Assembly: GCF_000293865.2 (NCBI RefSeq)
Contig: NZ_ALKN02000006.1
Span: 1-64,000, forward strand
Length of the DNA: 64,000 bases
Source of the DNA: Limnohabitans sp. Rim28
Lineage (GTDB): Bacteria; Pseudomonadota; Gammaproteobacteria; Burkholderiales; Burkholderiaceae_C
Reading direction: 5' to 3'
Shown: positions 8,046 to 16,896 of the stretch, one piece after another
Layout: each line of letters opens with the position of its first letter
Position numbering within the stretch: position 1 is the stretch's first letter
Notes under the pieces: generated by a model
Told to the model about the DNA's origin: nothing
What the model saw: the letters and a program-made list of their open reading frames with translations, nothing else
The model's database searches: none
Position numbers and translations under genes: made by a program

Positions 8046-8342
8046 ATGCTGCTCGCTGTCGTCATCGCCAAGAGTCTGATTGAACTTTCTTTGATGTTCA
8101 TCATTGGGCGTTTCTTGCTGGGATTGCTGGCGGGCGCCAAACGCGACACCAATGTTTTTTACCAGCTGCTCGACGTGGCCTCCAAGCCCGCGCTTTGGCT
8201 CACACGCAAGATCAGCCCCAAATTGATCCTCGACCAGCACATCCCCTTGGCCACCAGCAGCTGGTTGCTCATCGCTTGGGTGCTGGTGTTGCAATTGAAA
8301 ATTGACCTCTGCCTCGAGCTGGGAATCGCCACATGTCAGTGA
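8046..8342 (+). CDS. Conserved-looking hypothetical membrane protein
   Basis: 98 residues from ATG 8046 (GGAACC upstream), with an N-terminal hydrophobic helix (MLLAVVIAKSLIELSLMFIIG), a central polar region (KRDTNVFYQLLDVASKPALWLTRKI) and a second C-terminal helix (SSWLLIAWVLVLQLKI). I do not recognise a named family; the layout resembles small proteins with YggT-like hydrophobicity, but that is only an impression. Its end overlaps the TPR gene by 10 nt, implying translational coupling. Confidence 0.65.
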   Translation: MLLAVVIAKSLIELSLMFIIGRFLLGLLAGAKRDTNVFYQLLDVASKPALWLTRKISPKLILDQHIPLATSSWLLIAWVLVLQLKIDLCLELGIATCQ

Positions 8343-8950
8343 AAACCCATCTCTCGCCCACCGGCGTCAACACCTCCAATCGCGGCAAGTGTTTTTGGCT
8401 GCGCCTGCAGGCCAAAGCTTTTTTGGTGCTGGGCATGCGCAGCAAAGCCCATGCGGTGTTTCAAGAGATCCTGGACCTCAATCCCCAGGACGTCTTGGCT
8501 CTGAACAGCCTGGGCTTCAATGAATTGAACGATCGGCGCTTGCTTCAGGCTTTGGGCTTTTTCGAGCGCGCGTTGGCGCTCACCCCGGCCAACGCCAATT
8601 CGCACTTCAACGTGGGGTTTGTCTGCGAAGAATTAGGGCGCAGCCAAGAAGCAGAACACGCGTTCAGGGCCGCCCTCCAAATAGACGAAAAAATGGACCG
8701 CGCTTGGTATGGCCTGGGCTTGGTGCTGGTGCGTCAACGGCGTTTTGAAGAATCTTTGGTGGCCTTTGAGCGCAACACCAAGTTGCAATCGATGAGCCCC
8801 TACGCCTGGTACCAAATGGCCCGCGTGCACATGGAGATGCATGCCCCCGAAAAGGCGCTGGAAGTCATGCGCCACCTGAACGGTTTCGAGCCCAAGGTCG
8901 CCGCACAACTCGAGCGAGAAACCGGGCTCAAGTTGAACACGCTCATGTGA
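8333..8950 (+). CDS. Tetratricopeptide repeat protein
   Basis: 205 residues with about four TPR units, for example NELNDRRLLQALGFFERALALTPANAN, FNVGFVCEELGRSQEAEHAFRAALQID and WYGLGLVLVRQRRFEESLVAFERN. No signal peptide is evident, so it is probably a cytoplasmic scaffold. It overlaps the small membrane protein gene upstream, which suggests the two act together, perhaps with the membrane protein as anchor. The partner is unknown. Confidence 0.8.
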   Translation: MSVKTHLSPTGVNTSNRGKCFWLRLQAKAFLVLGMRSKAHAVFQEILDLNPQDVLALNSLGFNELNDRRLLQALGFFERALALTPANANSHFNVGFVCEELGRSQEAEHAFRAALQIDEKMDRAWYGLGLVLVRQRRFEESLVAFERNTKLQSMSPYAWYQMARVHMEMHAPEKALEVMRHLNGFEPKVAAQLERETGLKLNTLM

Positions 8951-9029
8951 GTCCCTGCCCTCTGATTGGGGGCAAGAAATTCAAATGTGACAGTTGGTAG
9001 TTTGATTTTTTAACGAGAAGGAGAAGACA

Positions 9030-9293
9030 ATGCAGCTCACTGCAAGGCACCAGGAATACTGGAGCAAAAACTTAAGGATCACGGGGCTCTTGCTGGCCCT
9101 GTGGTTCTTTGTCACGTTCGTACTTTTGTACTTTTCGCGTGATTTGACGTTCAGCTTTTTTGGCTGGCCGTTCTCGTTTTGGGTTGCAGCCCAAGGCGCA
9201 TTGATCGTGTACTGCCTGATCATTTGGTACTACGCCCGCTACATGAACAACCTTGACAAGGAATATGGCGTGGCAGAAGGAGAAGAGTCATGA
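9030..9293 (+). CDS. DUF4212 protein, small subunit of sodium/solute symporter
   Basis: 87 residues with two transmembrane helices. Start at ATG 9030 behind a strong AAGGAG site. The ATGA overlap with the next gene couples its translation to the large symporter subunit, the standard arrangement for this family (TIGR Na_symport_sm type). It shares the FFGWPFSFWVAAQG core with the orphan copy at 4786-5088. Role: assembly or activity partner of the symporter. Confidence 0.9.
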   Translation: MQLTARHQEYWSKNLRITGLLLALWFFVTFVLLYFSRDLTFSFFGWPFSFWVAAQGALIVYCLIIWYYARYMNNLDKEYGVAEGEES

Positions 9294-11404
9294 GCGTATT
9301 TGACGGAGTGGGGCAAACCCAAAGCCAGTTTCAGAAATCTCTGAACAAGGTCTTCCTTTTCTACGGCGGTGGCTTTGCGGCCTTCGTCATCGTGCTCGCC
9401 ATCCTTGAGCAAATGGGCATGCCCAAAGAGTACATCGGTTACGCCTTCTTGGCCGCCACCGTGCTCTTGTACGGCGGCATTGGTGTGATCAGTCGCACCA
9501 ACGATGCGGCCGAGTACTATGTGGCGGGCCGACGCGTGCCGGCCATTTACAACGGCATGGCCACCGGCTCTGACTGGATGTCGGCGGCTTCCTTCATCGG
9601 TATGGCCGGTACGCTTTACCTGACAGGTTACGGCGGTTTGGCCTTCATCTTGGGCTGGACTGGCGGTTACTGTTTGGTGGCTTTGTTCTTGGCGCCTTAC
9701 CTGCGTAAGTTTGGCCAGTTCACCATCCCTGACTTTTTGGGCGCACGCTACGGCGGCAACATGGCGCGTCTTATTGGCGTGTTTGCGGCCATCTTGGTGT
9801 CCTTCGTGTACGTGGTGGCGCAGATTTTCGGCGTGGGCCTGATCACAGCCCGTCTGACAGGTCTCTCCTTCGACGTGGGCGTGTATGTCGGCTTGGCCGG
9901 TATCTTGGTGTGCTCGTTCTTGGGCGGTATGCGCGCTGTGACCTGGACCCAGGTGGCCCAATACCTGATCCTGATCGTGGCTTACATGATCCCCGTGGTT
10001 TGGTTGTCGGTGAAACACACCAGCAATCCTCTGCCGCAAGTCTCTTATGGCTATTTGCTTGAAAAAGTGACCGCCAAAGAAGAGCAACTGCTGAAAGACC
10101 CCAAAGAACTCGAAGTTCGCGGTATCTTCAAAGCACGTGCCGATGCAGCCGCTGAAAAGCTGAAAGACGTGCCAGCAGCCATGGCCGCTGACAAAGAAGC
10201 AGCCACCAAAAAGCTGGAAGACCTGAAGGCCGCCAACGCACCGGCAGCTGACATCCAGGCCGCTGAAAAGGCTTTGGCTGGTTTGCCCAAAGACGAAGCG
10301 GCTGCCAAAGCGGCCTACACCGCTGCGCGCGCTGCCAATGCACCCCGTGCCAACCCACCCCTGCGCCATGCTGAGCCCTTCCCAGGCAAAGACGACGCTG
10401 CCCGGGATGTGGCCCGTAAGAACTTCTTGGCGCTGGTGTTCTGTTTGATGATCGGTACGGCTGCTTTGCCACACATCCTGATGCGCTTTTACACCGTGCC
10501 TTCGGTGCGTGAAGCGCGTGAGTCGGTGGCTTGGTCGCTGTTCTTCATCTCTTTGCTGTACTTCACGGCGCCTGCTTTGGCGGTGCTGGTCAAGTTCGAC
10601 ATCTACACGATCCTGGTCGGCACACCGTTTGACCAGTTGCCGGGATGGATTGCCCGCTGGAACGTGGTCGACCCCACACTGATGGCAGTTTCTGACATCA
10701 ACAAAGATGGCATCTTGCAGTTGGCAGAGATCCGCTTGGGCGGTGACATCGTGGTCTTGGCCACACCTGAAATCGGCGGCTTGCCGTTCGTGATTTCGGG
10801 TCTGGTGGCAGCCGGTGGTTTGGCCGCGGCCTTGTCCACAGCCGATGGCTTGTTGCTGACCATTGCCAACGCCTTGTCGCACGACGTGTACTACAAAGTG
10901 ATCGACCCCAACGCCTCGGCCAACCGCCGTGTCGCGATCTCCAAAGCCATTTTGGTGTTTGTGGCCTTGGCGGCGGCTTATGTCGCATCCCTGCGCATGG
11001 CGGACATTTTGTTCCTCGTGTCTGCGGCCTTCTCGTTCGCTGCGGCAGCCTTCTTCCCTGCGTTGACCCTGGGCATCTTCTGGAAGCGTGCCAACAAATG
11101 GGGCGCTTCGCTGGGCATGTTGGCTGGTTTGGGCATCTCGTTCTACTACATGACCAAGACCCATCCTTGGATGTACGGCTTGTTCCATGAGGGTTCGTTG
11201 ACGCCTGAAATCCTGAAGGCCAACACCTGGTGGGACATCGCCCCCATCTCGGCTGGTATCTTCGGCGTGCCATTGGGCTTCGCGGTGATCATCATCGTGT
11301 CGCTGCTGACCAAGGCACCGGACCAAGAAGTGCAGGAAATGGTCGAGAACGTTCGTTTCCCCAGCTTTGACGGCACCACCTCACAAGGGTCTGCTGCTCA
11401 CTAA
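9290..11404 (+). CDS. Sodium/solute symporter, VC_2705 (ActP-like) family
   Basis: 704-residue SSS-family inner-membrane symporter, longer than the usual 550-600. The sodium-symporter core is clear (GRRVPAIYNGMATGSDWMSAASF, GGLAAALSTADGLLLTIANALSHDVY). Two additions stand out. Residues about 256-378 are an Ala/Lys/Glu-rich, coiled-coil-like insertion. Residues 469-480 (DINKDGILQLAE) fit the EF-hand calcium loop pattern DxNxDG-x5-E. By family it probably imports acetate or another short carboxylate with sodium, but the substrate is not proven. Encoded in an operon with DUF4212 and followed by a strong terminator. Confidence 0.88.
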   Translation: MSVFDGVGQTQSQFQKSLNKVFLFYGGGFAAFVIVLAILEQMGMPKEYIGYAFLAATVLLYGGIGVISRTNDAAEYYVAGRRVPAIYNGMATGSDWMSAASFIGMAGTLYLTGYGGLAFILGWTGGYCLVALFLAPYLRKFGQFTIPDFLGARYGGNMARLIGVFAAILVSFVYVVAQIFGVGLITARLTGLSFDVGVYVGLAGILVCSFLGGMRAVTWTQVAQYLILIVAYMIPVVWLSVKHTSNPLPQVSYGYLLEKVTAKEEQLLKDPKELEVRGIFKARADAAAEKLKDVPAAMAADKEAATKKLEDLKAANAPAADIQAAEKALAGLPKDEAAAKAAYTAARAANAPRANPPLRHAEPFPGKDDAARDVARKNFLALVFCLMIGTAALPHILMRFYTVPSVREARESVAWSLFFISLLYFTAPALAVLVKFDIYTILVGTPFDQLPGWIARWNVVDPTLMAVSDINKDGILQLAEIRLGGDIVVLATPEIGGLPFVISGLVAAGGLAAALSTADGLLLTIANALSHDVYYKVIDPNASANRRVAISKAILVFVALAAAYVASLRMADILFLVSAAFSFAAAAFFPALTLGIFWKRANKWGASLGMLAGLGISFYYMTKTHPWMYGLFHEGSLTPEILKANTWWDIAPISAGIFGVPLGFAVIIIVSLLTKAPDQEVQEMVENVRFPSFDGTTSQGSAAH

Positions 11405-11414
11405 AAGGTCGATG

Positions 11415-11436
11415 TTGGCAAGACCTGTCTTGCCAA
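11415..11436. other. Hairpin 3' of the symporter gene
   Basis: TTGGCAAG and CTTGCCAA around ACCTGT, just after the symporter stop and before the main terminator. Probably a transcript-end stabiliser; it has no T-tract. Confidence 0.5.
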
Positions 11437-11452
11437 CCTGAACCCTTCTCAT

Positions 11453-11490
11453 AAAAAACCCCGATCGCATTCAGCGATCGGGGTTTTTTT
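11453..11490. terminator. Bidirectional rho-independent terminator
   Basis: Stem CCCCGATCGC/GCGATCGGGG with loop ATTCA, preceded by an A-run and followed by seven Ts, between the convergent symporter and DsbA-fold isomerase genes. It works in both directions. Confidence 0.9.
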
Positions 11491-11516
11491 ATGGCGCTTG
11501 TGCGTGGCCCGTCAAA

Positions 11517-12155
11517 TCATAAACGCCGCACCCCGACACCACACAAGGACGGCGCTTGCCAGTCCGGGCCATCGAACCAAGGGTCGCCTTGCAGATAGGC
11601 CCGCAGCATGGGCAAGGCGTCTTGCCCCCAAAAGTGACGGCCATCCACCACCCAGGTCGGCACGCCAAAGATGCCTTGCGCCACAGCGCTTTCGGTCTGT
11701 GCTTGCAAGGCTTGCTTGACCGCTGGGCTGCTCGGATCCAAAACAGGTTGGAGCTCTGCCGTGAGCTGTTGCAATCTTTCCGCATCGGCGGCATCGCCAC
11801 CGGCACACCACACATGGCGGAAAATTTTCTCGCACACCCAGCGGCTGGGCTCGCCGCCCACATCGCTGGCGGTGGCCAAGCGCAACAAGCCCAAGGGGTT
11901 GAACGGGTGCATGGCAGGCAGCTGCAAGGGCGTGCCTTGTTGCCGTGCTTGCCACAGCACTTGGCGGTAAGTCCAATCGCGCTTGGCAGGAATCTCGGCC
12001 GGCCCCAGTTGCCCATGGTGCTTGAGCAGCGCAGCAAACAAAATCGGCTTGTGCACCACCCGGTGGCTGATGCCTTGCAAGGCTTGGGGCAAGGCATCAA
12101 AACCCAACCAGGCATAGGGCGAGATGAAATCAAAATAAAAAGCAATGGTTTTCAT
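11517..12155 (-). CDS. 2-hydroxychromene-2-carboxylate isomerase / DsbA-fold oxidoreductase family
   Basis: 212 residues in the kappa-GST/HCCA isomerase branch of the thioredoxin fold: N-terminal FYFDFISPYAWLGFDAL with the conserved Ser-Pro-Tyr, a central alpha-helical insert, and C-terminal GIFGVPTWVVDGRHFWGQDAL. These enzymes use glutathione to isomerise chromene carboxylates in naphthalene-type degradation, but many family members sit outside such pathways, as here, so the substrate is open. Start at ATG 12155 places the fold's first strand at the N-terminus. Confidence 0.82.
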   Translation of the reverse strand: MKTIAFYFDFISPYAWLGFDALPQALQGISHRVVHKPILFAALLKHHGQLGPAEIPAKRDWTYRQVLWQARQQGTPLQLPAMHPFNPLGLLRLATASDVGGEPSRWVCEKIFRHVWCAGGDAADAERLQQLTAELQPVLDPSSPAVKQALQAQTESAVAQGIFGVPTWVVDGRHFWGQDALPMLRAYLQGDPWFDGPDWQAPSLCGVGVRRL

Positions 12156-12325
12156 GGCAACTCTCAATGAATGGAATCTGTCAATCGGTTCAGTCACACC
12201 GTGCACGCCCTAGGGTCAACACCAGCTTGCGCATCCGGGCGTTGCAGCCCATGATTTTGTCATTCAACCCCAACCGTGCGATGCCCCACAGCATCACAGC
12301 TTTTCAGTCGTTCAAAGAGGCGCAC

Positions 12326-12769
12326 ATGTACCAACACATCATCTTGGCTTATGACGGATCGGTCTCGGGCCAAAAGGCCTTGATTGAACTGAAAGAACTG
12401 GCCCACTGGGGCCAACCACAATTGACGCTGGTGGCCGTGGCCCCCAACCCCTTGGATGTGGGGTCTATGGAAATGGGTTACTACACCTCGGTGGACCCGG
12501 AACCTCTTCAAGAAACACTCCAAGAGCAACTGGCTCAGGGGGTGAACACCCTGCAAGCCATGGGTTTTGCGGCGAAAGGGGAGATCCTGAAAGGGGAGAT
12601 CATCCACGAGCTGACGCAATTTGCAGAGCGCGCCCAAGCCGACCTGATCGTGGTGGGCCACAAGCACGAAAAGAACATTTTGCGCCGCTGGTGGAGTGGC
12701 TCGACGGCCAAATCACTGGTCGAAGAGTCACCCTGCAACGTGTTGATCGTGGTGGCGCGTGACCGTTGA
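12326..12769 (+). CDS. Universal stress protein (UspA family)
   Basis: 147 residues: N-terminal HIILAYDGSVSGQKAL and C-terminal ADLIVVGHKHEKNILRRWWSGSTAKSLVEESPCNVLIVV carry the ATP-binding GxxG-x9-G(S/T) arrangement of UspA domains. Cytoplasmic nucleotide-binding stress protein. The start at ATG 12326 follows an AAAGAGG ribosome site. Divergent from the isomerase gene; the 170-bp gap between them holds both promoters, which I could not locate confidently. Confidence 0.92.
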   Translation: MYQHIILAYDGSVSGQKALIELKELAHWGQPQLTLVAVAPNPLDVGSMEMGYYTSVDPEPLQETLQEQLAQGVNTLQAMGFAAKGEILKGEIIHELTQFAERAQADLIVVGHKHEKNILRRWWSGSTAKSLVEESPCNVLIVVARDR

Positions 12770-12790
12770 CCCCATCAGACCCGCGCGATT

Positions 12791-13027
12791 TCAGCCCTCT
12801 GAGGCCAAAACCAGGCGCTGCTGAATGTTGCGCCACACCAAACGCTTGGCCTCATCCGACATGCGGCCCCAGTTGCCAATCTCGGGCAGGGTTCTCAAAC
12901 ACCCCTCACAGTGCCCGCCCTCGGGGTGCATCAGGCACACCGACACGCAGGGCGATGGCACATGGGGCTCTTCAAATGCCAGCACCTGACTGGCACGCTG
13001 CGCCAACAATTTGAAGTGCGGCTTCAT
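12791..13027 (-). CDS. DUF1289 domain protein
   Basis: 78-residue small protein with the DUF1289 cysteine pattern: SPCVSVCLM...GHCEGCLRTLPEIGNW. Four cysteines suggest metal binding, perhaps an iron-sulfur or zinc site. Only 3 bp behind the HMG-CoA lyase gene, so it is the last gene of the leucine operon. Function unknown. Confidence 0.88.
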   Translation of the reverse strand: MKPHFKLLAQRASQVLAFEEPHVPSPCVSVCLMHPEGGHCEGCLRTLPEIGNWGRMSDEAKRLVWRNIQQRLVLASEG

Positions 13028-13030
13028 GGC

Positions 13031-13939
13031 TCAGCCCGCCCGCTTGTTGAGGATGGCCTTGGCCACATTCGAGTTGGGTTGGCGGCCTAAAAATTGGCTG
13101 ATGAAAGCGCCTGCATCCACCAGTTTGTCCAAGTCAATACCGGTCGTGATGCCCATGCCATTGAGCATGTACACCACATCTTCGGTGGCCACATTGCCCG
13201 TGGCCCCTTTGGCATAAGGGCAGCCGCCCAGACCCGCCACCGAGGACTGGAAGTTCCATACCCCCATCTGCAGCGAAGCCAAGGTGTTGGCCAGTGCCTG
13301 GCCATAGGTGTCGTGAAAATGGCCGCAGATGTGGTCGATGTCGAAATGCTTTTGCGTGGCTTCAATGGCTTTTTGAACCTTGAGCGGTGTGCCGGTACCG
13401 ATGGTGTCTGCCACATCCACGCGCTGCACGCCGATCTGTTTCATCAAACCCGCCAGATGGGCCACGCTGGCTGGCGAGACCTCGCCTTCGTAAGGACAGC
13501 CCACCGTGCAGCTCATGGCCCCGCGCACCGCCATGCCTGCCGCCAGTGCGGCTTGCACCACCGGCGCAAAGCGTTCCATGCTGTCTTCAATCGAGCAGTT
13601 GATGTTCTTTTGGCTGAAGGCCTGGCTGGCGGCACCAAAGACCACAATCTCGTCGGGGCGCGAGGCCACCGCCGCTTGGTAACCCACCATGTTGGGCGTG
13701 AGCACCGAGTAGCGCACACCCGCTTGGCGCTGGATACCTGCCATCACGACCGCGTTGTCGGCCATCTGCGGCACCCACTTCGGGGACACAAAACTGGTGA
13801 CCTCGATCTCGGTCAGGCCTGCGGCCTGCAGGCGGTGCACCAGTTCGATCTTGACCTCTGCAGGCACGGTTTGTTTTTCGTTTTGCAAACCGTCGCGGGG
13901 GCCGACGTCGATGAGTTGAACGCGAGAAGGAAGGTTCAT
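13031..13939 (-). CDS. liuE: Hydroxymethylglutaryl-CoA lyase
   Basis: 302 residues. Cleaves HMG-CoA to acetyl-CoA and acetoacetate, the last step of leucine degradation. The TIM-barrel HMGL-like fold shows VGPRDGLQNEK at the N-terminus (catalytic Arg-Asp), the metal-binding HFHDTYGQALAN, and the signature GLGGCPYAKGATGNVATEDVVY with the active-site Cys. Start at ATG 13939 gives the family N-terminus. Sixteen bp behind the GhrA-like gene, in one operon with liuB, liuC and liuD. Confidence 0.95.
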   Translation of the reverse strand: MNLPSRVQLIDVGPRDGLQNEKQTVPAEVKIELVHRLQAAGLTEIEVTSFVSPKWVPQMADNAVVMAGIQRQAGVRYSVLTPNMVGYQAAVASRPDEIVVFGAASQAFSQKNINCSIEDSMERFAPVVQAALAAGMAVRGAMSCTVGCPYEGEVSPASVAHLAGLMKQIGVQRVDVADTIGTGTPLKVQKAIEATQKHFDIDHICGHFHDTYGQALANTLASLQMGVWNFQSSVAGLGGCPYAKGATGNVATEDVVYMLNGMGITTGIDLDKLVDAGAFISQFLGRQPNSNVAKAILNKRAG

Positions 13940-13955
13940 GGTGCTCTCTGAGTAT

Positions 13956-14876
13956 TCAATAACCGCGCAGGGCGTCCACCACACCGTTGATCGATTCACC
14001 GCGCTGCAAAGCCTGCATTTTGCCCACGATCTGGGCGATGCTCTCTTCACGCAACGTGCGGGCCGAGGTGTGGGGCGTGACGGTGATTTTCGGGTGTTGC
14101 CAAAACACATGGCCAGCGGGCAATGGTTCGGTACGGAACACATCGAGCGTGGCGCCGGCGAGATGCCCGCTGTCCATCAGGGCCAGAAGGTCCTCGTCCA
14201 CCAGGTGCTTGCCGCGCGCCACATTGATGACATAGCCACCCTTTTGCAGCTGCGAAAGGGTGGCGTGGTTCAGGATGTTTTCGGTGTCGGGCGTGAGCGG
14301 CAACAGGTTGACCAACACGCGCGTGGCGGCCAAAAAGTCGGGCAAGGCCTGCGCCCCGCTGAAGCAGCGGATACCGGGCAAGTCTTTGGGGCTGCGGCTG
14401 TAACCGTTGACCGGAAAATCAAACACCTGCAGCGCTTTGGCCACGCGCTCGCCCAGCACACCCAGGCCCATCACGCCGACGGCAAAGTCGGCGCGGTTAC
14501 GGGGTTTGCGGTACGACCATTTGCCCGCTTGGGTGTCGGCGTCGTAGCCATCGAACTCCCGGAAATGCCGGATCACCGCATGGCACACGAACTCGGCCAT
14601 TTGCACCGACATGCCCGCGTCGTCCAGCCGCACCACTTTCAGGCTGGGCGGCAATTTCAGCTGGAGCAAGGCATCCACGCCCGCGCCGATGTTGAACAAG
14701 GTCTGCAGACCCGGCTGCTCGTCGATGAACTGCTGGGGCGGGGCCCAGACGATGGCCTGCTGGGCAGGCGGTGCGCCAGGCGCCCAAGCAGAGACGGTGG
14801 CCTCGGGGAAAGCCTTTTGCAAGCCCTGCACCCAGGGCGCAGGGTCGAGCTTGTCAAAACAGATGGTGATGTTCAT
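13956..14876 (-). CDS. ghrA: Glyoxylate/hydroxypyruvate reductase A-like 2-hydroxyacid dehydrogenase
   Basis: 306 residues of the D-2-hydroxyacid dehydrogenase family. NAD(P)-binding GVMGLGVLGERVAKAL, conserved NVARGKHLVDEDLL and the catalytic His in VTPHTSA are visible. The N-terminus (ITICFDKLDPAPWVQGL) matches the GhrA branch that reduces glyoxylate and hydroxypyruvate. Its place inside the leucine operon (12 bp after liuD, 16 bp before liuE) has no obvious pathway logic and could indicate a different 2-oxoacid substrate. Confidence 0.85.
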   Translation of the reverse strand: MNITICFDKLDPAPWVQGLQKAFPEATVSAWAPGAPPAQQAIVWAPPQQFIDEQPGLQTLFNIGAGVDALLQLKLPPSLKVVRLDDAGMSVQMAEFVCHAVIRHFREFDGYDADTQAGKWSYRKPRNRADFAVGVMGLGVLGERVAKALQVFDFPVNGYSRSPKDLPGIRCFSGAQALPDFLAATRVLVNLLPLTPDTENILNHATLSQLQKGGYVINVARGKHLVDEDLLALMDSGHLAGATLDVFRTEPLPAGHVFWQHPKITVTPHTSARTLREESIAQIVGKMQALQRGESINGVVDALRGY

Positions 14877-14888
14877 GAGCCGATTTTG

Positions 14889-16895
14889 TCAGCCCAGCTT
14901 GAGGAGCTCTGCCCCATCGGCGACTTGGTCGCCCGGTGCGTAGAGCAGCTCGACCACGGTCCCGTCTTGGGGTGCGCTGATGGTGTGCTCCATCTTCATG
15001 GCTTCCATCACCGCCAAGGGCTGACCGGCTTTGACTTTGTCGCCCGCCTTGACGGCAAAGGACACGACCTTGCCCGGCATGGGGGCCGTCAGACGCCCAC
15101 CTTCTTGCGCCGCCTCGCCAGCGTGCGCCAACGGGTCGAGCGCGGTGATGCGGGTCGCGCCCTGGGGCGTGAAAATGTGCGCGGTTTCGCCTTGCCAATC
15201 GATCTGGCTGAAGCACCGTGCACCGCCCCACTGCACCCACAGGCCTGAGCCTTCGGGCGCAAAGCGCAAGGTGCCCGACACAGCCTCTTCGCCGTCGAGC
15301 GACAGGCTCAAAGCGCCATCGTGCAAATAGCTCAGGCGGGCCGAGCGGGGCTGGTCTTGCCAGACGAATTCAAAGCGCCGCTGAGCCACCCCGTGCGACT
15401 GCCAGCCATCGCGGCGGCTGAACGGGTCTGGCCCCTGCAAAGCTTTGTCGGCTTGCAGTCTGTGCGCCACCACGGCGGCCACCGCGGCAGGCAAGCCCAC
15501 CTTGTCTTGCTTGAACAAGACAGCGGCTTCACGCGGGATGAGGGCCGTGTCGAGCTTGGCCGTGGCAAACGCATCGCTGCACACCACATGGCGCAAAAAC
15601 TGCACATTGGTGTTCAGGCCCACGATGTGGGTTTGGGCCAGCGCCGTGTCCAAACGGGCCAGCGCTTGCTCGCGGGTGTCGCCGTGCACGATGAGCTTGG
15701 CCACCATCGAATCGTAAAACGGGCTGATGGTGTCGCCCTCGCGCACGCCGTCGTCGATGCGGAGGGTGCCACGCTCGAAGCTGGCCGCTTGAGGCTTGCG
15801 GTAGACCTGCAGGGTGCCGGTGGCGGGCAAAAAGTTGTTGTCGGGGTTTTCGGCGCAGATGCGCGCCTCTATCGCATGGCCCTGGATGCGCAACTGGTCT
15901 TGGCGCAAGGGCAGCGGCTCGCCGCTGGCCACACGCAGTTGCCACTCGACCAGATCGAGGCCCGTGATGGCCTCGGTCACAGGATGCTCCACCTGCAGGC
16001 GCGTGTTCATCTCCATGAAGAAAAAGCGCATGGATTCGGGTTGGTCGTAGGCGGTTTGCTCGACGATGAATTCCACCGTGCCCGCGCCCACATAGTTGAC
16101 GGCTTTGGCCGCCGCCACAGCCGCTGCGCCCATCTGCGCACGCAGTGTTTCGGTCATGCCGGGGGCCGGTGCTTCTTCCAAAACCTTTTGGTGGCGGCGT
16201 TGCACCGAGCAATCGCGCTCGAACAGGTACACGCAGTTGCCGTGGGTGTCGCCAAACACCTGGATCTCGATGTGGCGCGGGCGTTGCACGTACTTTTCGA
16301 TCAGCACCGCATCGCTGCCAAAGCTGTTGATGGCTTCGCGCTGGCATGAAGCCAACGCAGCCGCAAAGTCTTCCGATTTTTCGACCACGCGCATGCCTTT
16401 GCCGCCACCGCCAGCGCTGGCCTTGATCAGGGCCGGATAACCGATGCGGTCGGCTTCGCGCTGCAGCAGCGCAGGGTCCTGGTCGGCCCCGTGGTAGCCG
16501 GGCACCAGGGGCACACCGGCTGCTTCCATCAAGCGCTTGGATTCGGCTTTGAGGCCCATCGCCAAAATGGCCGAAGCGGGTGGGCCAATGAACACCAAAC
16601 CCGCAGCGGCACAAGCCTTGGCAAAGTCTTCGTTCTCACTCAAAAAGCCGTAGCCGGGGTGCACCGCTTCGGCGCCCGTGTCTTTGGCCGCTTGCAAAAT
16701 GCGCTCCCAACGCAGGTAGCTGTCTTTGGGTGCACTGCCGCCCACATGCACGGCTTCGTCGCAGGCTTGCACATGCTTGGCCCCAGCGTCAGCGTCCGAA
16801 TACACGGCCACCGTCTGGATGCCCATTCGGCGGGCAGTGGCCGCCACGCGGCAGGCGATTTCGCCACGGTTGGCGATCAGTATTTTTTTGAACAT
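14889..16895 (-). CDS. liuD: 3-methylcrotonyl-CoA carboxylase, biotin-containing alpha subunit
   Basis: 668 residues with biotin carboxylase (N-terminal IANRGEIACRV; ATP-grasp KASAGGGGKGMRVV; EMNTRLQVEHPVTE), a linker, and a C-terminal biotinyl domain with the modified Lys (about 634) in EAMKMEH. With LiuB it carboxylates 3-methylcrotonyl-CoA to 3-methylglutaconyl-CoA using bicarbonate and ATP. Assignment over acetyl- or propionyl-CoA carboxylase rests on the surrounding liuB, liuC and liuE. It begins 1 bp after the secreted hydrolase gene. Confidence 0.94.
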   Translation of the reverse strand: MFKKILIANRGEIACRVAATARRMGIQTVAVYSDADAGAKHVQACDEAVHVGGSAPKDSYLRWERILQAAKDTGAEAVHPGYGFLSENEDFAKACAAAGLVFIGPPASAILAMGLKAESKRLMEAAGVPLVPGYHGADQDPALLQREADRIGYPALIKASAGGGGKGMRVVEKSEDFAAALASCQREAINSFGSDAVLIEKYVQRPRHIEIQVFGDTHGNCVYLFERDCSVQRRHQKVLEEAPAPGMTETLRAQMGAAAVAAAKAVNYVGAGTVEFIVEQTAYDQPESMRFFFMEMNTRLQVEHPVTEAITGLDLVEWQLRVASGEPLPLRQDQLRIQGHAIEARICAENPDNNFLPATGTLQVYRKPQAASFERGTLRIDDGVREGDTISPFYDSMVAKLIVHGDTREQALARLDTALAQTHIVGLNTNVQFLRHVVCSDAFATAKLDTALIPREAAVLFKQDKVGLPAAVAAVVAHRLQADKALQGPDPFSRRDGWQSHGVAQRRFEFVWQDQPRSARLSYLHDGALSLSLDGEEAVSGTLRFAPEGSGLWVQWGGARCFSQIDWQGETAHIFTPQGATRITALDPLAHAGEAAQEGGRLTAPMPGKVVSFAVKAGDKVKAGQPLAVMEAMKMEHTISAPQDGTVVELLYAPGDQVADGAELLKLG

Positions 16896-16896
16896 C

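Noticed and set aside
9239-11326. 695-codon open frame opposite the symporter
   Set aside because: Low-complexity His/Gln/Arg-rich translation typical of an antisense frame in GC-rich coding DNA; the plus-strand symporter has all family motifs.
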